From positions 1 to 64,000 of the forward strand of contig AMWX01000002.1 in NCBI GenBank assembly GCA_000307935.1: a DNA stretch of 64,000 nt. Reading direction: 5' to 3'. Shown here in pieces: positions 63,159 through 64,000 of the stretch. This DNA comes from SAR86 cluster bacterium SAR86E. GTDB lineage: Bacteria > Pseudomonadota > Gammaproteobacteria > Magnimaribacterales > D2472. The notes under the pieces were generated by a model. The model ran no database searches. It was given only the letters and a program-made list of their open reading frames with translations, and was not told where the DNA came from. The translations under genes were made by a program, and so were the position numbers. Positions within the stretch are counted from its first letter, which is position 1; the number at the start of each line of letters is the position of its first letter.

Positions 63159-63572
63159 TTACTTGTTTTTTCTTAATTTTTGAATGGTTTTGATTCTTGC
63201 GGCCGCTTCTGCAAGTTGAGCTGCTGCTTTGGTGTAATCTAAGTCTGACTCTTTATCATGCATGTTTTTTTCTGCTAGCTCTTGTGCCTTAATAGCTTCA
63301 GCCTCATCCATTGATTCTGCGCGCTCAGCTCGATCAGACAAGAAGGTTACCAAATCAGGTTGTATTTCAATGAATCCGCCTGAGCAGAAAAAAGTTTTTT
63401 CATCATCACCGTTTTGAACTCGTACTGGGCCAGGAGCAAGACCGGTGAGAAGAGGAGTATGCCCGGGCGCAATACCTATCTCACCAAGAGAGCCAGTAGC
63501 AAAAACCATAGTCCCTTCGCCAGAATAAATCTCCTCACTTGATGAAACTATGCTGACTTTAATGGTGGACAT
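63159..63572 (-). CDS. atpC: ATP synthase epsilon subunit
   Basis: 137 residues. The N-terminal beta-sandwich has VSIVSSSEEIYSGEG and GSLGEIGIAPGHTPLLTGLAPG. The C-terminal helices include SMDEAEAIKAQELAEKN. It links the F1 head to the rotor and can inhibit ATP hydrolysis. It follows atpD by 3 bases. A 32-base gap separates it from glmU. Confidence 0.97.
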   Translation of the reverse strand: MSTIKVSIVSSSEEIYSGEGTMVFATGSLGEIGIAPGHTPLLTGLAPGPVRVQNGDDEKTFFCSGGFIEIQPDLVTFLSDRAERAESMDEAEAIKAQELAEKNMHDKESDLDYTKAAAQLAEAAARIKTIQKLRKNK

Positions 63573-63575
63573 AAA

Positions 63576-64000
<425 letters not shown>

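Overview
This is a compact, AT-rich chromosomal segment of a marine-type gammaproteobacterium. The conserved blocks are gammaproteobacterial: argS followed by a SPOR-domain gene, yggS-proC-yggT-metX-metW-rdgB-hemW, atpD-atpC-glmU-glmS, lipB-lipA, rpoH. The small gaps, frequent stop/start overlaps, low GC and gene content (TonB receptor for corrinoid, B12-dependent MetH, no B12 synthesis, many exported hydrolases) resemble SAR86-like oligotrophs. The taxon is inferred from gene content and style, not from a marker search. No rRNA, tRNA, CRISPR array, insertion sequence or complete prophage was seen, and no gene-free stretch exceeds 300 bases.

Layout. 1-2255: end of a DUF1295 membrane protein and an ACE-like M2 peptidase lipoprotein. 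2299-10489: plus-strand run efp, argS, SPOR protein, yggS, proC, yggT, metX, metW, rdgB, hemW. 10478-15506: trmB (apparent AUU start), rpoH, cysQ, then a HAD hydrolase, an alkaline phosphatase lipoprotein and an acid phosphatase, together a phosphomonoester cluster. 15552-24189: a dienoyl-CoA isomerase, yaaA, TRAP membrane subunits, and the opposing run uvrD - TRAP binding protein - lipB - lipA. 24232-27186: an RpiR regulator, then a divergent prolyl-4-hydroxylase-like gene and a GT60-type GlcNAc transferase, followed by a MazG-like gene. 27211-34127: a minus-strand run of metabolic and exported enzymes. 34178-40140: an exported unknown, phosphatidylethanolamine synthesis (pssA, psd), an NRAMP-related transporter, small genes and a corrinoid adenosyltransferase. 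40193-45840: BtuB-like receptor and MetH. 46002-55031: a sterol-desaturase-like hydroxylase, two glycosyltransferase-type genes, an MsrA-Trx-MsrB fusion, MAPEG, VOC, PepSY, MerC and GloB proteins. 55260-59828: an accessory block of mainly plus-strand small membrane, regulator, repair and acetyltransferase genes lying downstream of glmS. 59946-64000: glmS, glmU, atpC and the 3' part of atpD.

The most notable observations are these. (1) Two extra copies of the last codons of glmS lie beyond the real glmS stop and read toward the accessory block. They look like displaced gene ends left by successive integration or replacement at the glmS 3' end. (2) A prolyl-4-hydroxylase-like gene sits head to head with a Skp1-type (GT60) GlcNAc transferase, the enzyme pair that makes hydroxyproline-linked GlcNAc in Dictyostelium, and the hydroxylase carries Arg in place of an iron-ligand His. 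(3) The conserved N-terminus of TrmB is open only from an ATT codon with a good Shine-Dalgarno sequence. (4) A DUF6580 membrane protein in the corrinoid locus could be the missing inner-membrane B12 importer.
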